A stretch of DNA of 64,000 nt from Eriocheir sinensis (Eukaryota; Arthropoda; Malacostraca; Decapoda; Varunidae). Below are positions 21,100 through 31,745 of this stretch, piece after piece (the first letter of the stretch is position 1; the number at the start of each line of letters is the position of its first letter). A model generated the notes under the pieces. The model was given only the letters and a program-made list of their open reading frames with translations. It did not search any database and was not told the DNA's origin. A program made the translations under genes and the position numbers. The DNA lies in the NCBI RefSeq assembly GCF_024679095.1, contig NC_066520.1, positions 14,065,709 through 14,129,708 of the forward strand, given 5' to 3'.

Positions 21100-22610
21100 A
21101 TTCTTCCTCTTCTTCTTCTTCCTCCTCCTCCTCCTTCTCCTCCTTCTCCTCCTCCTCCTCCTTCTCCTCCTCCTCCTCCTCCTGGTCCACTTCCTGCTCC
21201 CTAAGATGAGAATAAACTCGCCTGTAAATCTTCAGGATCGTGGTATATTTCTTCATATATTTTGCTTTACGACCATCATTTCTGCCTCTCTTAAACAATA
21301 CATCACATTCCTCTCCCTCCCTCCTTCTCTCCCTCCTTTATTTCCTCCCTTCTTCTCTTTCTCCCTTCCTCCTTGTCCAAATCTGTCCCCATTTTCCTTC
21401 CTCCTCCTACTCGTACTTACCTTCCTTGCTTCACCTACTCCACTTTTGCCTCCTCTTTTGCCTCCACTTTCTCCACCTCTTCCTCCTTCCTCCATTTTCC
21501 TCCTCCGTGACTCACTCTTCCCTTCCTTCTCATCATCATTATCACCATTATTGCCACTCCTCCATCTCTCCTTCTTCCCTCCTTCTTTGTCTTCCACCCG
21601 TTCTTTCATTTCCTGTATCGTTCGTTTCTATCGTTGTCTCTTAGCTGTCCCTTCCGTCTTTCCTTATTCCTTCCTTTCTTCTACCCGTTCTTTCATTTCC
21701 TATTTCGTTTGTTTCTTCTCATCCTCTCTTATCTAACCCTTCCTTCTTACCTTTCTTCTCTTATTTGTCTCACCCATTTCTTTCTACCTTCTCATCATGT
21801 CTATCTGTTCTCGTCTCTCTCTTCTCCTTCCATCTCGTCCTAACCCTTTCCTTCTTACCTTTCCCACAAATCTTTCTTCTCTTGTCTTATCCCTCCCTAC
21901 TTTCCTTCCTTCTTGTCTTCTCTCACCCCTTCCTTCCTTCCTTCCTTCCTTTCCTCCTTCGGCGCCATAAGACTCTGTAGTTGCGGCACCAAGAACAGAA
22001 AGCTCCAATCATCATCATCATCATCCTTTCCTCCTTCCTTCTTGCCATCCATCGAAGAAAACGGAAGAGCATGCAAAGAGGAAGTACTCAGGAGGCGCCT
22101 CAACCCATCGCCCTCCTCGCTTTCCCATTGGTCCACAGCCTCGGCCACTCAGAGCTCGCTTCCCTCACTGCCTCCCTTCCCTCCCTCTCTTCCTCCCGTT
22201 CCTTTACTTCCTCCTTCGTTTCTTCTCGTCCCCTCTTACCCTTCTGCTCTTCTTTGCCCTTCATCTTTTGTTCACTACCTTTTCATAATTTTTCTCCTTC
22301 GTCTCATCCTTCCTTCCTTTCTTTTCTATTCTTTCTATTCTCCCTGCTTGCCTTTTTGCCTCCCTTTCTCCGTCTTCCTTCCTCCTTGCCTTCCTGTCTA
22401 TATTTTTTGTCTGTTTCTCTCCCATCTCTATCTCTTTTCCTTCTCCCGTCTCTTGCCACCTTCCCATTCTTCCTTCCTTCCTTCCTTGATCCCCCGCCCA
22501 TCACCCAATCTTCCTGTCTATCTCTCTACCTCCCTCCCTGTCTCTCTCCTTCTCTCCCTTCCTCCCCCTCCCTCACTCACGCCCATTACTACGATATTAG
22601 CTTTTTCTTC
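21100..22610. repeat. Long pyrimidine tract
   Basis: C/T-rich with CCTT-type runs (21925-21950) and CTC runs (21120-21185). The mixed-composition parts 21185-21300 and 21955-22160 contain no recognised gene; a CCATTGG occurs near 22127. Confidence 0.88.
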
Positions 22611-22629
22611 CCATAAATCTGGTAATAAC

Positions 22630-23150
22630 TGCAAGGAAAGGGCAAGGAAGGGAGGGAAGGAGGGAGGATGATGGACAGTCAGGGAAGTAGAACACAGTAG
22701 AGAGAGAGAGAGAAGGGAGGTAGGAAGGAAGAAGGAAGGGTGAAGGGAAGAGGAAGGATAAAGGGAAGGAGGAAGATTGACAGCCTGGGAAGTAGAACAC
22801 AATGGAGAGAGTTAGTTTTAAGGGAGGTAGATAGGAAGGAAGAGGGAAGGGTATGGTGAAGGGAAGAGGAATGAGGAAGGGAAAAGAGGAAAGGAAGAGA
22901 GAGCAGAAAATATATTAATGGAGGATCGGTAGGAGAGGGAAATATAACTAGATAGATAGATAATAGACAAATAGATGGATAGAGAGAGATAGAAGGATGA
23001 AGGGAAGAGAAAGGAAGGCGGGAAATTAGGAAAAAAAAGCGAGAAAGGGAGAAAGCAGAAAACAGATGACTGGAGGAAAGAAAGAAAAGAAGAAACATAG
23101 ACAGATAGATAGAAAGATAGAGAGCGAGAGGAGGGAAAGGGAGGGGGGGC
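22630..23150. repeat. Purine tract
   Basis: G/A-rich, beginning directly after the pyrimidine tract. A diverged duplication of GGGAAGTAGAACACA occurs near 22682 and 22788 (about 106 bp apart). Confidence 0.85.
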
Positions 23151-23154
23151 GTCT

Positions 23155-23520
23155 ATCCTTAAACCAGTGTCCCATCAACTTTACTTAGCCCAGCCTCGTC
23201 TCCGCCTCCCAGCCCAGCCCAGCCGCCTTTAACACTACTCGGCCAAGACTCAAACCAACGTATTCTACCTAAACTGTGTTACTCACCAAATGGGAATCTC
23301 TCGCCTCTGTGGGACTAAGAAGAAAAAGACCAATTTCCTTCCTCGTAAGCTTTGAGAACCAGAGTATATGTTCACGAGGCCTAAATGGCTTCCCTGGCCT
23401 CTCTGTGCTCTTTTTTAGGGGTTTGAGTCCTCTTTTGGTTGAGTCACCGCCGTAAGACCTTTGTGGTGGAGGGAATCAGGGTTGAGGAACGGAAAAAAAA
23501 GTATAATTGTCTTCTTTTTT
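23155..23520. other. Unique-sequence stretch
   Basis: Mixed composition with CAGCCCAGCCC repeats near 23190-23225. No gene recognised. Confidence 0.45.
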
Positions 23521-23526
23521 TTTTTT

Positions 23527-23680
23527 TTACAACCAAGGAGACGGCTCAAGGGCAAGAAAAAGAGTGTAGACCCCCCCCTCCCCCCCCCGCTACTCACCCC
23601 TCCCACAACAGACAAAAGCAAAAAGTGGCCGAAAGAGAGGTCAATTTCGGGTGGAGAGGTGTCTTGATACACTCTTCTTG
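23527..23680 (+). mobile_element. Dispersed repeat copy (AAGGAGAC family)
   Basis: TACAACCAAGGAGACGGCTC, then a C-rich run replacing the A-rich middle, then AGTGGCCGAAAGAGAGGTCA and TTTCGGGTGGAG. The block order matches the copy in the bap intron. Confidence 0.75.
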
Positions 23681-23689
23681 TAGTTCTTT

Positions 23690-24090
23690 GTGAGGTAATG
23701 ACTAGTGTACTTGAATGCATGTTACAATTGTTCTATTTATGTTTCAGTAATTTGGGCAAGTTTTTTTTTTTCCCTAGATGCAGGGATGTCAGTCTTTTAT
23801 TTTATATATTCTAGAAATTGTTTAATGATATTTCTATGTGTATGTTTCCTTTTCATGCATGTTCTCTGTTTAATGATTCTGTTTCGTATGTTTTTTCTTT
23901 TCATCTATGTATAATTTTGTTTACTTAATTCTTATAAAGGTTTTTCCTGTTAGGTTTTTGCCCTTGACTACTGTCCTGCGAAATCAGTTAGTTGGTCAGT
24001 CACTTATGATTACACACGCCACGCTTCGGCTAACTCACTTGTATGAAAACATTAGCAAACTTAAACTCTTGGGTACTTACCTTTTGGAGC
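23690..24090. other. AT-rich gene-free stretch
   Basis: T-rich sequence with short open frames rich in Phe/Leu/Ile; nothing recognised. Confidence 0.5.
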
Positions 24091-24380
24091 TCGGGAACTC
24101 ATCGGGGGCTTCGTGGTGCAGTGGTTAGCACACTCGGCTCACAACCAAGAGAGCTCGGGTTCGATTCCCGGGCGGAGTGGATAAATTTGGGCGGCTTTTC
24201 CGCTACCCTACGCCCCTGTCCACCCAGCAGTGAATGGGTACCAGGTATTAATCGGGGGTTGTGTCCCGTCTCGTGGGATCTGTTTCCTTCTCCTATAATT
24301 CCTTCCCCTCCTGTCTCTCTCCGGCATATGACCACAGATGTTGCGCCGACTAAACGAAACTTTCCAAACTTTCGGGAACT
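24091..24380 (+). mobile_element. tRNA-derived SINE with 9-bp target-site duplication
   Basis: Flanked by TCGGGAACT at 24091-24099 and 24372-24380. The head has an A box TGGTGCAGTGG (24114-24124) and a perfect B box GGTTCGATTCC (24158-24168), with an anticodon-like loop CTCACAA resembling tRNA-Val(CAC). The body continues through CAGCAGTGAATGGGTACC, a C/T-rich part and GATGTTGCGCCGACTAAACG. Similar SINE bodies are, as I recall, common in decapods. The element is non-coding and would be moved by a LINE in trans. Confidence 0.88.
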
Positions 24381-24690
24381 TTTCAATAACCTGAAAAATG
24401 ACGGATTAAGAGTGGATTTAAAATGCTACCGAAAGTCAATCAAGTTTCAAGGCAAGGAATTTATGGAATACTTAATGAAAACTGGTGTCAGAAAGTTTTG
24501 GAGCATTATCATTTTATTTTTATTTTTAATGCACATGAATACTAAAACACAAGGTCTCTGCGTGCTTCATTTTATCATATAGCAGCTTCTTAACGTGCGT
24601 GTAATTCATTCATGGTAGTATTCGTTGTTCTTCCCATGAGTCATCGTAGTGTGTTTAAGTGTTTGACTCTTTCCTTAAGACTGGAGCTTT
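24381..24690. other. Unique stretch with a short open frame
   Basis: An open frame continues from the SINE through 24582 and contains LRVDLKCYRKSIKFQGKEF. It is not recognised and has no supporting signals. Confidence 0.35.
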
Positions 24691-24692
24691 CT

Positions 24693-25209
24693 TAAAGAGG
24701 ACGTACATGTTGTGACCTTATTGAGACTCTCCTCGTTATCCTTCATCCTGTGTGTAGCTTGTGGGGAGGTGATGTCGGTGCATGCAATAAGCGTCCTTCG
24801 GCATTGTTATATATCGTCACCTTCATAAACAAACCGCCTAAGTCATTATTTTCTACTTTACAGGAAATCAGAAAAGAACGGTCATTATCTCATTTGGCTT
24901 AAGATTTAGGCAGAAATGAAAAGGCCAATTCCAGAACACTCAAACCCTGAATAACGAAGGCAACTATACAAAAATGAGCGTCACTTGTTGAAAAATTGAT
25001 GTAGACAAAAACCTGGAAATCGCTGAAAATTGACTTAGGCGATTATTTCATGAGGGTGACGATATGTTCTGCAGGGTCTGGGTTGCAGCACATTAGACGC
25101 TGATGTTGTGCAAGTTGAGCTTATTTGTGGAGTTTCATTTGCTCCTTCATGCTTTGGATCGATAGAGTTTAGGGCTTCACACGTTCCCTGAGTTCTCTGT
25201 GTATTAGAT
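24693..25209. repeat. Local duplication, copy A (with MITE insertion)
   Basis: From TAAAGAGGACGTAC to TCTGTGTATTAGA. The parts 24693-24810 and 25066-25209 align with copy B (25210-25578). A 255-bp inverted-repeat element separates them. Confidence 0.9.
24811..25065. mobile_element. MITE-like element with ~35-bp terminal inverted repeats
   Basis: The left end is ATATCGTCACCTTCATAAAC, continuing to CCGCCTAAGTCA. The right end reads TGACTTAGGCG..TGAGGGTGACGATAT, its reverse complement with few mismatches. The interior is non-coding. The duplicated copy B lacks it and keeps the site TTCTATATGTTCTGCA, so this copy was inserted after, or lost from, only one duplicate. Target TA/AT is likely but ambiguous because the ends are palindromic. 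A Tc1/mariner-type MITE is one possibility. Confidence 0.8.
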
Positions 25210-25578
25210 TAAAGAGGACGTACTTTTGTGGTATTATTGAGCCTCTCCTCGTTATCCTGCATCCTGTGTGTAGCTTGTGGGGAGGTGATGTCGGTGCATG
25301 CAGTGACCGTCCTTTGGGATTGTTCTATATGTTCTGCAAGGTCAGGGTTGCACCACATTAGACGCTGATATTTTTTCTATTTTACAACAAAGGAGACAGC
25401 TCAAGGGCACACAAAAAAGGAAACAATGATAAAAAAAAAGCCCGCTACTCGCTGCTCCTAGAAATAGTCAAAATTGTGCAAGTTGAGTTTATTAGTAGAG
25501 TTTCTTTGCTCCAACATCTTGCTTTGGATCGATAAAATTTAGGACTTCACACGTTCCCTGAGTTCTCTGAGTATTAGA
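25210..25578. repeat. Local duplication, copy B (with dispersed-repeat insertion)
   Basis: Shares CTCTCCTCGTTATCC, TGTGTGTAGCTTGTGGGGAG, GGTGATGTCGGTGCATGCA, CATTAGACGCTGAT and CTTCACACGTTCCCTGAG with copy A, in the same order. It lacks the MITE and instead carries an insertion at 25370-25475. Confidence 0.9.
25370..25475 (+). mobile_element. Short dispersed repeat insertion (AAGGAGAC family)
   Basis: Contains TACAACAAAGGAGACAGCTC, an A-rich middle, and CCCGCTACTCGCTGCTCCTA. It lies between GACGCTGAT and GTGCAAGTTGAG, which are nearly adjacent in copy A, so the insertion borders are defined to within a few bases. It lacks the AGTGGCC..GAGGTCA part seen in the longer copies. Confidence 0.82.
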
Positions 25579-25636
25579 AGCTTAGGTTGCCTTTGTCTTG
25601 GGGAGTGTGCAATTATGGGTTGTTGTAAAAAATCAG

Positions 25637-25709
25637 TATCCCCAGCGGGAGTCGAACCCGCGGCCTCTGGATTAGAAGTCCAGCGCGCTGTCCACTGCGC
25701 CATGAGGAC
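25637..25709 (-). tRNA. tRNA-Arg, anticodon UCU
   Basis: A 73-nt cloverleaf on the minus strand: acceptor GTCCTCA with TGGGGAT (two G-U pairs), D arm GCGC-AGTGGACA-GCGC, anticodon stem CTGGA/TCCAG with loop CTTCTAA, variable AGGCC, T arm GCGGG-TTCGACT-CCCGC, discriminator A. The A box TGGCGCAGTGG and B box GGTTCGACTCC are intact. No intron, and no encoded CCA, as expected for a eukaryote. It decodes AGA codons. The intact stems argue for a functional gene rather than a SINE head. Confidence 0.95.
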
Positions 25710-26741
25710 TGTTAAGCAATGGGTACTTTTAAACCAAGAGAAAATTACAGAGTGGGAGTAAAATTTTCCTCGAACAGTTTACAGTAACGTCGTGCTCCCA
25801 AGTATTCCTTGATCTAAGAGCGGCTCACCTTACTGCGCTGTGCAGGTGTTGCAGACAGATAGACAGATAAAGAGAGAGGTAGATCGAAAGAGTCCAACTT
25901 CTACTAGCTTTTACTTCTACTACTACTACTAATAATAATGCTAACAATAATGATAATAATGATATAATAATAATTTTAATGATAATAAAATTGATAATGA
26001 AAACAACAACGCTATTAGAAGTTATTTTTGCCCTTGTAAACATAATTATTTGCAATTGCTTCAACAGTCATAGCAGCAACAAAAGCCGAACAGCGTTGCA
26101 AGTTTTGGCGCTAGTGAGTAATATGAGGTGACAGGTAATGAAGCTGCCGTGAAAGTCAAGCAGCACAGGTAATCATAACAGCCATAATAGTGACGGCGAT
26201 AATGGCGATAATGATAATGGCGGTGGCGATGGCAGGTGATGGAGAGTGAAGAGAAAGAGAAGAGGAAAAGGGAGAAGAGGAGGGGGAGAGAGGGATGAGA
26301 AGGGGAGGTGTCATGGTCAGGGGTGGGCTGGTGAGCGTATTATATGGGAGATGAAGGGAGAGGAGACAGGGGGATAGGGGAGAGGAGGGAAGGGGAGGAC
26401 GAGGGGAAAGGAAGGAGAGGGGAGGAGAAGGGAGTAGGGTGGTTGCTGTCAGCGGGCAAATAACGTGTGTGTGTATTGGTTATTGGTCACGCTGTGGTGG
26501 TGATACGAGGGGGAGGAAGAGGGGAGAGAGGAGAGAGGAGGAAAGGATACGAGGGAGAGGGAGGGATATGAGAGGGATACGAGGGAGAGGGGAGAGAGGG
26601 GAGAGGGAGAGGGGCGGAAGGTGAAGGGGTGAACGAGGGGAGAGAGTGAGGGAGTGTAACAGTTATGGAAAGACAGACACGTGTTCTTATATTAACATTT
26701 AGACGCACACGGATTACTCTCACGTGTGCGCATAGATCGGT

Positions 26742-26775
<34 letters not shown>

Positions 26776-27780
26776 ACATAATACACTGACCAACATAAAA
26801 CAAACAGAAACAGACATACAAACAACAGTAGACATCGAGACAGAGCGATTGATAAACAGGAAAACGGACATTGTATCTTGAACGAATAAACAAAATAACA
26901 TAATTGGTACTAGGAAGAATAGAGGATCAGATGTTATTTGTCTGTCATTGAGCGTTGAGGTTAATAGTCTCCAGCCATGACATGAAATAATGAAAGGATA
27001 AAGGAATGAAGCGTTAAAAATGAAAAAAAAGTGAATACGAAGGAACCTGAAACTATTGGGCTTGGAATTACGCCGTTGAGGTTGATTTAGTACCTGGTGA
27101 CGATTAGGTGAAGCGATGGATAGGTAAATAAAGGGATAGGAAAGCGTTTAGAAATGAGAGAATGGGGTAACGATGGAAAAATAGTTCGTGGGGGAAAGGA
27201 AATAATGACCGATAAGGATGAGGGAAGGATAGAGTTAGGTAAGAAAAATGTTGAGAATGGAGAAAAACGAGAGGATGAAAGAAGGGATGTGGAAAGGGAT
27301 AGGACTAGTAATTAAGGAGGAGAACGTCTATAAGAATGGGAAACTGGAAACAATGGAGAAAAGTAGTTTGAAGTGAAGATAAGGGCAACACGGTGTAGAT
27401 AGACGAAAAAGTAAAAAGAAATTATGGAAAGTGAAAGGAGAGAAAGGCAAGGGAAACAAAGCAATACATGCGGAAAGAAACAATGTGTATTACAAGGACT
27501 AAGAAAAGGAAGCAACGAGGGGAGAGAAAAAGACTGAATAAATAAATAAGAGAAAATAAAAAATGTAACCAGGTCTAAAAAGGAGAGAGTGAGAGTGTTT
27601 CTTGAGGGACTGGCGAGGGGAAAAGATCAAGGGAGGGATTTAGAGGAAGAGGGATGAGGAGAGATAAAAGAGAAGGATGAGAGAGAAAAGGAATGGGGAG
27701 GTGGTCAGTCCGGTGGTTAGTTCAATTGGAGGAGGAGGAGGAAGAGGAGGAGGGAGAGGAGGGGGAGGAAACCTATTTTT
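25710..27780. other. Gene-free low-complexity stretch
   Basis: AAT/ACT-rich at 25915-26010, mixed to 26220, purine-rich (GGGAGAGG) to 26640, a CA array at 26742-26774, then AG-rich mixed sequence. No coding exon recognised. Confidence 0.6.
26742..26774. repeat. (CA)n microsatellite
   Basis: Pure CA dinucleotides, short array. Confidence 0.93.
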
Positions 27781-27829
27781 TGCTTCTTTGATTCTGAATT
27801 ATTATAGGGATGAACAAATTGATTAGCTG

Positions 27830-27955
27830 CCTGTGTCTCTGTCTGTCTGTCTGTCTGTCTGTCTATTTCTGTCTGTCTGTCTGTCTGTCTGTCTATGTCT
27901 GTCTGTCTGTCTGTCTGTCTATTTCTGTCTGTCTGTTTCCGTCTGTCTGTCTTTT
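27830..27955. repeat. (TCTG)n microsatellite
   Basis: TCTG units interrupted by TATTTC and TATG. It gives a Leu/Ser/Val/Cys frame that is not a gene. Confidence 0.95.
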
Positions 27956-28029
27956 ATAGTTTGGTCTCTAAGGTTGTTTTATGTTATGTCTCATTTGTTA
28001 TTGTCTTTTATATTGCGCAAATTACAAAA

Positions 28030-28370
28030 AAATATCTCTTACTTTCTTTCTTTTTCTTTCGCGCTATCTTCTTTCTTTCTTCCTTTCTTCCTTTTTATTT
28101 CTTTTTTATTTATTTCATCCATTCATTCATCTATTCATTCATTCATTCTTTGTTTTTCTTTCATTCATTCATTCATTCTTTTTATTTCCCTCTTTTTTTC
28201 CTTCTTTTTTCTTTCTTTCTTTCTTTCCTTCCTTCCTTCTACCTTTCTTTCTCCCTCCCCCCTCCCTCTCTCTCTCTGTCTCTCTCTCACTCTCCCACCC
28301 TCCCTCCCTCCTTCCCCCTCACTCTCCCTCGCCCTCCCCTCCTCGGCTCACTCTCTCGCTCCTCCTCCAC
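28030..28370. repeat. Pyrimidine tract with ATTC units
   Basis: TTTC, ATTC and TTCC tetranucleotides grading into CCCTCCCTCC. Confidence 0.88.
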
Positions 28371-28592
28371 GCCAGCAATTACCTCGAGTGCTCCTGCCGA
28401 CCTCTGTAAGGACTGGGGATTAAGTTCTAACTCTTCGCTTTCCGCCGCTCATTCCACTCACGCAGAACCCGCCCCCTCACGCCCCCCTCACGCCCCCCTG
28501 AAACCCCCCCTTACATCCCTCTCTAAGGCCCATGGAAGTCCTCAGTCCCTATTAGATCGCCACCCTTATTGCGGCTCTCTCCTCTTCGCCAG

Positions 28593-28700
28593 GCACCCGC
28601 GGCATGGCTCTCTCTGGCCCCGGTAACAACTGGAGAAAATACTTGTTTATTGACCCTGTGTCGGGGGTATTAAAAGTGGTTCAGGCTAAGGATGTTACCT
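28593..28700 (+). CDS. Possible exon fragment with a cadherin-like segment
   Basis: After an acceptor-like CTCTTCGCCAG, the frame through ATG 28604 reads GNNWRKYLFIDPVSGVLK followed by VVQAKDVT, then runs into a Ser-rich CTC repeat. The pattern F-x-I-D-P-x-S/T-G-x-L/I followed by an acidic residue resembles the middle of a cadherin repeat. No clear donor follows, no neighbouring cadherin exon was found, and a chance open frame cannot be excluded. Confidence 0.2.
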
Positions 28701-29150
28701 CTTCCTCCTCCTCTTGTTGCCCCTTCTTCTGCTCCCTCTTTCTTCTCCTTCACTGTTTTTTTTTATTTCGATCTCTTTCTGGTCTTTCTCCTCCTTTCAC
28801 CTTCTCTGGATGTTACTTTTTTTCTTTCTTCTCCTCTTGTTAACTCTTCTTCGTCCTCCTCCTGCTCCTCCTTTTTCTTCTTTGGGATTCTCGTTCTGTT
28901 TTTTCCGTTTCTGTTATTTCTCTTTGTTTGTGACGCTTCTTCCTCCGCTTTCTTCTTTTCTTCTTTTTATTTTTATTTTCTCGGTTTCTTTTTTTTTCTT
29001 CCTTCCTATATGTTCTTTCTCCACCTCCATCTTCTGTTCTTCCTCCCGTTTCTTCCTCTATTCCACCGTCTCCTCCTCCTCCTCCTCCTACAGTTCCTTA
29101 TTTCCTCCTTTTCTTCCCCTTCCCTCTCTCCCTTCGCTGATGTCTTGGTT
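28700..29150. repeat. Pyrimidine tract
   Basis: T/C-rich sequence with CTCCTC runs; Phe/Leu/Ser frames are artefacts. Confidence 0.85.
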
Positions 29151-29159
29151 ATGATGGAG

Positions 29160-29790
29160 TGGGGCGTTTGGAGGAGGAGGAAGAGGAGGAGGAGGAGGAG
29201 GAAGGGAGAGAATGGAGTAAGGAGAGTGATGGCAAGGAGGGAGAAAATGAGGGTAGGAAGAAGTGAAGGAAGAGAATGGGAGAGTGAATTGAGTAGGGGA
29301 GGGGAAAGAAAGGAGGACGGTAAGGAGAGTAAGGAAGAAAGGAACTAGGAAGGAGGTCTTGAAAGGAAGGAAGGAAGAAAGAATGGGAGATGAGAATAGA
29401 AGAGGGGAAAGGAGGGAGAAACATGAGGACGGTAAAAAAGGAAGGAAGGAAGGAAGGAAGGAAGAAAGGAGGAAAATGTGAGAGAATAGAGTAGGGACGG
29501 GGCAGGAAGGACAAAGGAAAAAGAGGGAAAAGAATTAAGGAAGAAAGAAAAGAAGGGAACAAATGGGAGAGAAGAGTAGGAGAGGGGAAAGGAAGGAAGG
29601 AAGGAAGGAAGAAACGAAGGAAAAGAATGAAAATACAGGAATAGAGTATAAAAGACGGGAGAGGAAGGCAAAGGGTATATGAGAAAGGCACGGAAGAAAG
29701 GGAGGAAAGGAAGATGGGAGAAGAAGGTAGAAAGGTAAAGAGGGTAAGGAAGGAAGGAAGAAGGAAGGAATCAGGGAAGAGGTCTAGTTG
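29160..29790. repeat. Purine tract with (GGAA)n
   Basis: G/A-rich with repeated AAGGAAGGAAGG runs (29440-29465, 29588-29610) and approximate internal repeats of GGGAGAGAAGAGTAGG. Confidence 0.87.
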
Positions 29791-30330
29791 AGGGTAGGAA
29801 TTTAGCGTTGTTCTTATTCCCAGAGAGCCGTTTTGGGGGTCTTTGCATGGCGCGTGGTTGCCTACTTTCTCTCCTCCTCCGTGTGATTTCAAGCCATTTG
29901 CTCCTCTTGCTGTGGCCATTTTGAGATTTTCGTTTTTATTTATCGTTTCTCTTTTCTTGGATTGTCTTATGTTTGCTTCGTGTTGCTGCGTGTTTCTTTT
30001 TTCTTCGTTTTTTTCTATCTTTTCGCCTCTTTGTTCGTATCGGATTTGTGCGTCGGTTTATGAGGCGCCGACACGCACGCTTCTTAGGGCCTCCAAGTGT
30101 CCCGCGTCCTTTACATCGCCTTGCATAGCTACGATGACCTACATTAGTGTATTCGCTTTTTTCTTTTAAGTGCACGAAGGGATGGCTCTAATTTCGTCAA
30201 GTGGTCTGTGAATCTGCTGCTTTTTAATATATTTTTTTTGTATCTAGTCGTGTGGTTACAGCTGCTGCGTACTTGGTGAACTGTGATCTCGCTTGGTATA
30301 CTAACTGGCTGGGTAATTTGCCGACCGACT
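29791..30330. other. Unique-sequence stretch
   Basis: Mixed sequence including GAGGCGCCGACACGCACGC near 30061. No gene recognised in either strand. Confidence 0.4.
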
Positions 30331-30334
30331 TACT

Positions 30335-30351
30335 GATTGATTAATTGACTT

Positions 30352-30386
<35 letters not shown>

Positions 30387-31562
30387 TACTGACTGACTTA
30401 CTGACTGATTTACTGATTGACTACTGATTGACTTACTGGCTGACTTACTGATTGACTTACTGATTGACTTACTGACTGACTTACTGATTGACTTACTGAT
30501 TGACTTACTGACTGACTTACTGACTGACTTACTGACTGACTTACTGATTGACTTACTGACTGACTGACTTACTGACTGACTTACTGACTGACTTGCTGAT
30601 TGACTTATTGACTGACTTACTGATTGACTTACTGACTGACTCACTGACTGACTTACTGACTGACTTACTGACTGACGTACTTATTAACTTATTGACTGAC
30701 TTACTGACTGACTTACTGATTGACTTACTGATTGACTTGCTGATTGACTTACTGACTGACGTACTGATTAACTTATTGACTGACTTACTGACTGACTAAC
30801 TGATTGACTTACTGACTGACGTACTGATTAACTTACTGACTGACGTACTGATTGACTTACTGACTGACTTACTGATTGACTTACTGACTGACTTACTGAT
30901 TGACTTACTGACTGACTTACTGATTGACTTACTGACTGACTTACTGATTGACTTACTGACTGACTTACTGATTGACTTACTGACTGACTTACTGATTGAC
31001 ATACTGACTGACTTACTGATTGACTTACTGACTGACTTACTGATTGACTTACTGACTGACTTACTGACTGACCTACTGAATGACTTACTGAATGACTTAC
31101 TGACTAACTTACTGATTGACTTACTGATTGACTTGCTGATTGACTTACTGACTGACTTACTGATTGACTTACTGACTGACGTACTGATTAACTTATTGAG
31201 TGACTTACTGACTGACTAACTGATTGACTTACTGACTGACGTACTGATTAACTTATTGATTGACTTACTGACTGACGTACTGATTAACTTATTGACTGAC
31301 TTACTGACTAACGTACTGATTGACTTACTGACTGACGTACTGATTAACTTACTGACTGACGTACTGATTAACTTACTGACTGACTTACTGATTAACTTAC
31401 TGACTGACGTACTGATTAACTTACTGACTGACGTACTGATTAACTTACTGACTGACTTACTGACTGACTGACTGATTGACTTACTGACTGACTTACTGAT
31501 TGACTCACTGATTGACTTACTGACTGACTGACTGATTGACTGACTGACTGACTGACTGACTC
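30335..31562. repeat. ~1.2-kb array of a 12-bp unit (ACTTACTGAYTG)
   Basis: About 100 units of ACTTACTGACTG and ACTTACTGATTG, with local 24-bp alternation and a GTACTGATTAAC variant enriched near 31190-31450. Because 12 is divisible by 3, long frames stay open on both strands (LLTD/LLID on +, SKSVSKSI on -). These are artefacts of the array. The end decays into irregular TGACTGAC to about 32030. Confidence 0.95.
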
Positions 31563-31654
31563 GACTGACTTACTAACTTGCTAATTTACTGACTTTTTTA
31601 CTTACTGACCAACTAACGGAATAGGCAGCTCGTTAGGATGATAGTTGACCACCT

Positions 31655-31745
31655 TGATACCCACCTTCACCTGCCTTGTACATAGGGAGCTGCCTTGTAC
31701 AGTCCTACCGGCCTCTTGCAGACTCCTTACGTTCTTATGTACTTG
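31655..31745 (-). mobile_element. Dispersed repeat fragment (GGAGTCTGCAAGAGGCC family)
   Basis: On the minus strand: ACATAAGAACGTAAGGAGTC, TGCAAGAGGCCGGTAGGA, then CAAGGCAGCTCC. The same block occurs on the + strand at 52905-53000. Confidence 0.75.

Noticed and set aside
24107..24180. Functional tRNA-Val gene
   Set aside because: The acceptor stem does not close and the sequence continues into a SINE body ending at a target-site duplication.
24043..24582. 179-codon frame
   Set aside because: Its first two thirds are the SINE; the rest is unrecognised and has no supporting signal.
30593..31471. LLTD/LLID and SKSVSKSI repeat proteins
   Set aside because: Open only because the 12-bp DNA unit is a multiple of three; several frames on both strands are equally open.
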